DNA of 64,000 nt from Cytophagales bacterium. GTDB taxonomy: Bacteria; Bacteroidota; Bacteroidia; Cytophagales; Cyclobacteriaceae. Below the pieces are notes generated by a model. That model had not been told where the DNA came from and made no database searches. It worked only from the letters and a program-made list of their open reading frames with translations. Where the stretch lies: contig JAFLBR010000004.1 in the NCBI GenBank assembly GCA_017303795.1, positions 304,584 through 368,583 on the forward strand, in the 5' to 3' direction. Both the position numbers and the translations under genes were made by a program. Below are positions 61,587 to 64,000 of the stretch, one piece after another. Within the stretch, counting starts at the first letter, position 1; the number at the start of each line of letters is the position of its first letter.

Positions 61587-63191
61587 CTAACCAGCAATCA
61601 GATCACTCGCCTTCTCCGCAATCATAATAACCGGTGCATTGGTATTGCCACTGGTTAAGGTGGGCATTACCGAGGCATCAATCACGCGCAGCTTATCAAT
61701 ACCATAAACCTGAAGTTTGTCGTTTACCACAGCCATTTCATCAACACCCATTTTGCATGTGCCTACCGGATGATACACACACTCGGCACTGCGCTGAATA
61801 TGATCTAACAACGCTTCATCCGAATCGCGTTTAGCCGGACAATGGGTTTTAATGCGATACGCTGAAAATGCTTCGGCTTCTAAAATTTCTAAGGCAAGCT
61901 TTGTTCCCTTCACCATCGTTTCGCGATCCAGCTCTTCCGATAAATACCGCGGATCGATAACCGGTGGAGCAAACGCATCTGCGGAAGCGAGCGTAACATA
62001 CCCGCGACTTTTTGGATTGACTTGCGTAGGCAAAATGGTATAGCCATCGGTGTGCGGAAAGGTTTTCAGATCAAACAGATTGGTAGTGTAATCATTACCC
62101 GCATTGGTGGGCGTAAACTGAAATTGCAGATCGGGTTTGGGTTGTGTGGCGTCTGACTTTACAAACGCACACGCTTCCAGCGGCCCTAACGTAAGCGGCC
62201 CGGTTTTAAACAACGCATAGTGCAACAACGCTTCCGCTTGTTTGTACCACGGCATCCAATGGTTGTTGCTAATGGACTTGCTGCACAAACTGCTTACCGC
62301 GAAGAACAAATGATCTTGCAGGTTTTGCCCTACACCGGGCAATTCTTTTTTTACTTCGATGTGGTGTTTACTCAAAACTTCTTTTGGCCCAACACCCGAA
62401 AGCATTAACAACTGTGGCGAGGCAAACGCGCCTCCACAAAGCAGTACCTCCTTGCGGGCAAATACTTTTTCGCAACACGTATCGCGCACAAAGTATTCAA
62501 CCCCTTTTGCTTCGTCTTTTTCAATCAGAATTTGTTTTACATGCACACCGGTATAAACCGTCAGGTTATCGCGCGACAAAATGGGTTTCAGAAATGCATC
62601 GGCTGTGCTGCAACGTTTGGCATTTTTAATGGTGAACTGCATCAAACCTGCACCTTCCTGTTCGGCTCCGTTAAAATCGGTGTTGCGCGGAATACCCGTT
62701 TGCACACACGCTTCAATAAAAGCTTGCGCCAAGGTGGTGTTGTGGCGCAACGCATGTGTCACGTTCAGCGCACCGGTTTGCCCATGATAACTGTTTTGAA
62801 ATTGTTCGTTGTGTTCTGATTTAGTAAAGTAGGGAAGCACATCCTCATAACGCCAGCCTTTGTTTCCCAGACTCGCCCACTGATCGTAGTCGGCAGCATG
62901 GCCGCGCACGTAAGCCATGGCGTTGGTAGAACTGGAGCCACCTAACACTTTTCCGCGGGGATGATAAATTTTTCGGTTATGTAAAAATGGTTGGGGCGCT
63001 GTCCAGTAACAATTCCAATCTACTGAGCTGTGATGCAGTTTGGGGTAGCCGCCCGGAATGGCTACTTCCAGTTTGGTGTTTTTAGGTCCGGCTTCCAAAA
63101 GCAAAACCGTAATGGCAGGATCTTCTGTAAGCCGATTGGCCAACACACAACCAGCAGAACCGCCACCCACAATAATGTAGTCGAATGTCAT
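61587..63191 (-). CDS. GMC family choline-dehydrogenase-like oxidoreductase
   Basis: A 534-residue FAD-dependent alcohol dehydrogenase, probably cytosolic since it has no signal peptide. The FAD motif YIIVGGGSAGCVLANRL is at residues 5-21, followed by VLLLEAG, the GMC signature GKVLGGSSSTNAMAY and the C-terminal GTCKMG region with VIDASVMPTLTSGNTNAP. The family contains choline, alcohol and sugar dehydrogenases; specificity is open. It is not close to the GMC/subunit-3 pair at 13.9 kb in sequence type. It stands alone in the repeat-rich end of the window. Confidence 0.92.
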   Translation of the reverse strand: MTFDYIIVGGGSAGCVLANRLTEDPAITVLLLEAGPKNTKLEVAIPGGYPKLHHSSVDWNCYWTAPQPFLHNRKIYHPRGKVLGGSSSTNAMAYVRGHAADYDQWASLGNKGWRYEDVLPYFTKSEHNEQFQNSYHGQTGALNVTHALRHNTTLAQAFIEACVQTGIPRNTDFNGAEQEGAGLMQFTIKNAKRCSTADAFLKPILSRDNLTVYTGVHVKQILIEKDEAKGVEYFVRDTCCEKVFARKEVLLCGGAFASPQLLMLSGVGPKEVLSKHHIEVKKELPGVGQNLQDHLFFAVSSLCSKSISNNHWMPWYKQAEALLHYALFKTGPLTLGPLEACAFVKSDATQPKPDLQFQFTPTNAGNDYTTNLFDLKTFPHTDGYTILPTQVNPKSRGYVTLASADAFAPPVIDPRYLSEELDRETMVKGTKLALEILEAEAFSAYRIKTHCPAKRDSDEALLDHIQRSAECVYHPVGTCKMGVDEMAVVNDKLQVYGIDKLRVIDASVMPTLTSGNTNAPVIMIAEKASDLIAG

Positions 63192-63260
63192 TCGAAGTTA
63201 ACCTACGAAAAAAATGCAGGAATTGAAATTGTTGGAGGGGCATCGCTACAAGGTGGTCAT

Positions 63261-63376
63261 CTGTTCCACGCGGGGTCTCGCTTCGGACTCCGTGATTCAA
63301 TATCAACAACCACATCTAAAATTCTATTTCTAAATGTAACGTAATTAGCGAAGACTCCGCTGCAAAGTGGATGATG
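63261..63376. repeat. 115-bp dispersed repeat, copy 2
   Basis: Starts with CTGTTCCACGCGGGGTCTCG, matching copy 1 with two changes, and then GACTCCG; the right end has GCGAAGACTCCGCTGC. The stem keeps pairing by a G-U pair (CGGGGTC against GACTCCG). It fills the gap between the GMC gene and the small membrane protein and overlaps none. Confidence 0.75.
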
Positions 63377-63383
63377 AAACTCC

Positions 63384-63599
63384 TTAACCTGATTTTCTTG
63401 TCCGATAAAGCACTATGGCTGTAAACGAAAGGGCTAATGCCGCCAACGTAAGCATTCCAAAAATTGAATATTGGCGATTACTGTATGCTTCGCTTGTCAG
63501 AAAATCTGTTGTAACCATGAAGCGGATAAAAAAGAAAACGGTTACGGAACATATCAGAATGACTTGACTTTTGGAGGGTGTGATAATTAATGTTTTCAT
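63384..63599 (-). CDS. Small membrane protein, 71 aa
   Basis: Two hydrophobic helices (VILICSVTVFFFIRFMV and IFGMLTLAALALSFTAIVLY) with a cytosolic basic tail (RTRKSG). Start 63599 (MKTLIITPSKSQ) is preferred over the longer frame. No family recognised. It is squeezed between two copies of the dispersed repeat. Confidence 0.6.
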   Translation of the reverse strand: MKTLIITPSKSQVILICSVTVFFFIRFMVTTDFLTSEAYSNRQYSIFGMLTLAALALSFTAIVLYRTRKSG

Positions 63600-63642
63600 A
63601 GGTTTTTTATTATTAGTAATTATTATTCCTGCTCTCATACGT

Positions 63643-63756
63643 AGGTCTCGCTTCGGACTCCGCGATTCAGGATAGAACCCACATCTCGATTCCTATCATA
63701 ATTGTAACTGGTTTGCGAAGACTCCGCTGCAAAAAGGAAGACTCCGCAGGGAAGTG
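63643..63756. repeat. 115-bp dispersed repeat, copy 3
   Basis: A more diverged copy, keeping GGTCTCGCTTCGGACTCCGC and GCGAAGACTCCGCTGC but not the CTGTTCC end. A second GAAGACTCCGC follows near its right border. It abuts the right-edge insertion element by about 120 bases. Confidence 0.65.
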
Positions 63757-63873
63757 AGATGTGATCTACTTATTTAAGGATACAAAATGCCATTTTTCAA
63801 CTTTCTTGTGTCCATAGTGAAAATTCTTGAACGTCTTGTTCCATGTCAGTATTGCTATGAGTCCGGTCAAGAC

Positions 63874-64000
63874 TGTAAGCTCCCCTAAAGTTGGGCCATT
63901 TGAAAGTTGAATAATAAAATTCAATTTTAAATGGTTAACTATGAAAAAGTCAAGATTTACAGAAACACAGATCGTAAAAGCGATCCAGGATCATGAAGCT
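63874..64000 (+). mobile_element. Left end of an IS3-family insertion element
   Basis: TGTAAGCTCCCCTAAAGTTG starts at 63874, 67 bases before the transposase ATG, and looks like the left inverted repeat of an IS3-family element. The element continues beyond the right edge, so target duplications and group cannot be checked. Confidence 0.6.
63941..64000 (+). CDS. IS3-family transposase OrfA, N-terminal 20 codons
   Basis: The reading frame KKSRFTETQIVKAIQDHEA after the ATG is the typical start of the HTH_8 domain of IS3-type OrfA proteins, which bind the element ends. Cut by the right edge of the window, so integrity is unknown. Confidence 0.85.
   Translation, partial: MKKSRFTETQIVKAIQDHEA

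Noticed and set aside
63741-63873. Remnant of a gene between the repeat copy and the IS3-type end
   Set aside because: No frame of useful length and no recognisable protein motif in this stretch.

Overview
The window reads as a chromosomal segment of a Bacteroidota bacterium, most likely of the order Cytophagales. The support is a SusC/SusD pair, a hybrid two-component system (HTCS) regulator, type IX secretion (T9SS) C-terminal tails, YpdA, many Bacteroidota-style lipoproteins, weak Shine-Dalgarno sequences and TAnnTTTG-type promoter elements. No rRNA, tRNA or CRISPR array was recognised.

Layout. 1-16.6 kb is mostly housekeeping and exported hydrolases: a TPR sensor cut by the left edge, an M1 aminopeptidase, two tandem M20 amidohydrolases, an S9 peptidase, two thioredoxin-fold proteins, an aminotransferase, and a GMC oxidoreductase with its Tat-signal small subunit plus a DMT transporter. 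16.9-36.1 kb is one co-directional polysaccharide utilization locus (PUL): SusC, SusD, two IPT-domain surface glycan-binding lipoproteins, GH30, GH26, the HTCS regulator, GH5, a CE2-like acetyl esterase and a second GH5. GH26 plus GH5 plus an acetyl esterase points to an acetylated beta-mannan or glucomannan as substrate (inference). GH26 and the second GH5 carry T9SS tails, while GH30 and the esterase are lipoproteins. Several genes overlap by 1-8 bases, and the sensor sits in the middle of the set it presumably controls.

36.2-46.8 kb holds small metabolic genes, a carboxypeptidase-regulatory-like gene broken by a frameshift in an A7 tract, a beta-lactamase-fold hydrolase, a palindrome array, a GbsR-type regulator operon with a candidate operator, YpdA and two paralogous lipoproteins. 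46.9-53.4 kb is a minus-strand set of TonB-dependent receptor, propeller histidine kinase, beta-barrel protein and NarL-type response regulator. 53.5-59 kb holds ispH (with an unclear start codon), a Deg-family protease with a 57-residue downstream gene, a MORN-repeat lipoprotein, an RlmI-like methyltransferase and a monooxygenase-fold protein.

59-64 kb is rich in repeats: an M28 peptidase, a RAYT (REP-associated tyrosine transposase) flanked by inverted REP palindromes, a GMC dehydrogenase, three copies of a roughly 115-bp repeat with a GGAGTC/GACTCC hairpin, and the left end of an IS3-family element at the right edge.

The observations most worth following are the PUL with its embedded HTCS, the RAYT/REP module and the other palindromic repeat families, the A7 frameshift, the candidate DnaA boxes near 11.2 kb, and the unusual starts of ispH and the TonB receptor.
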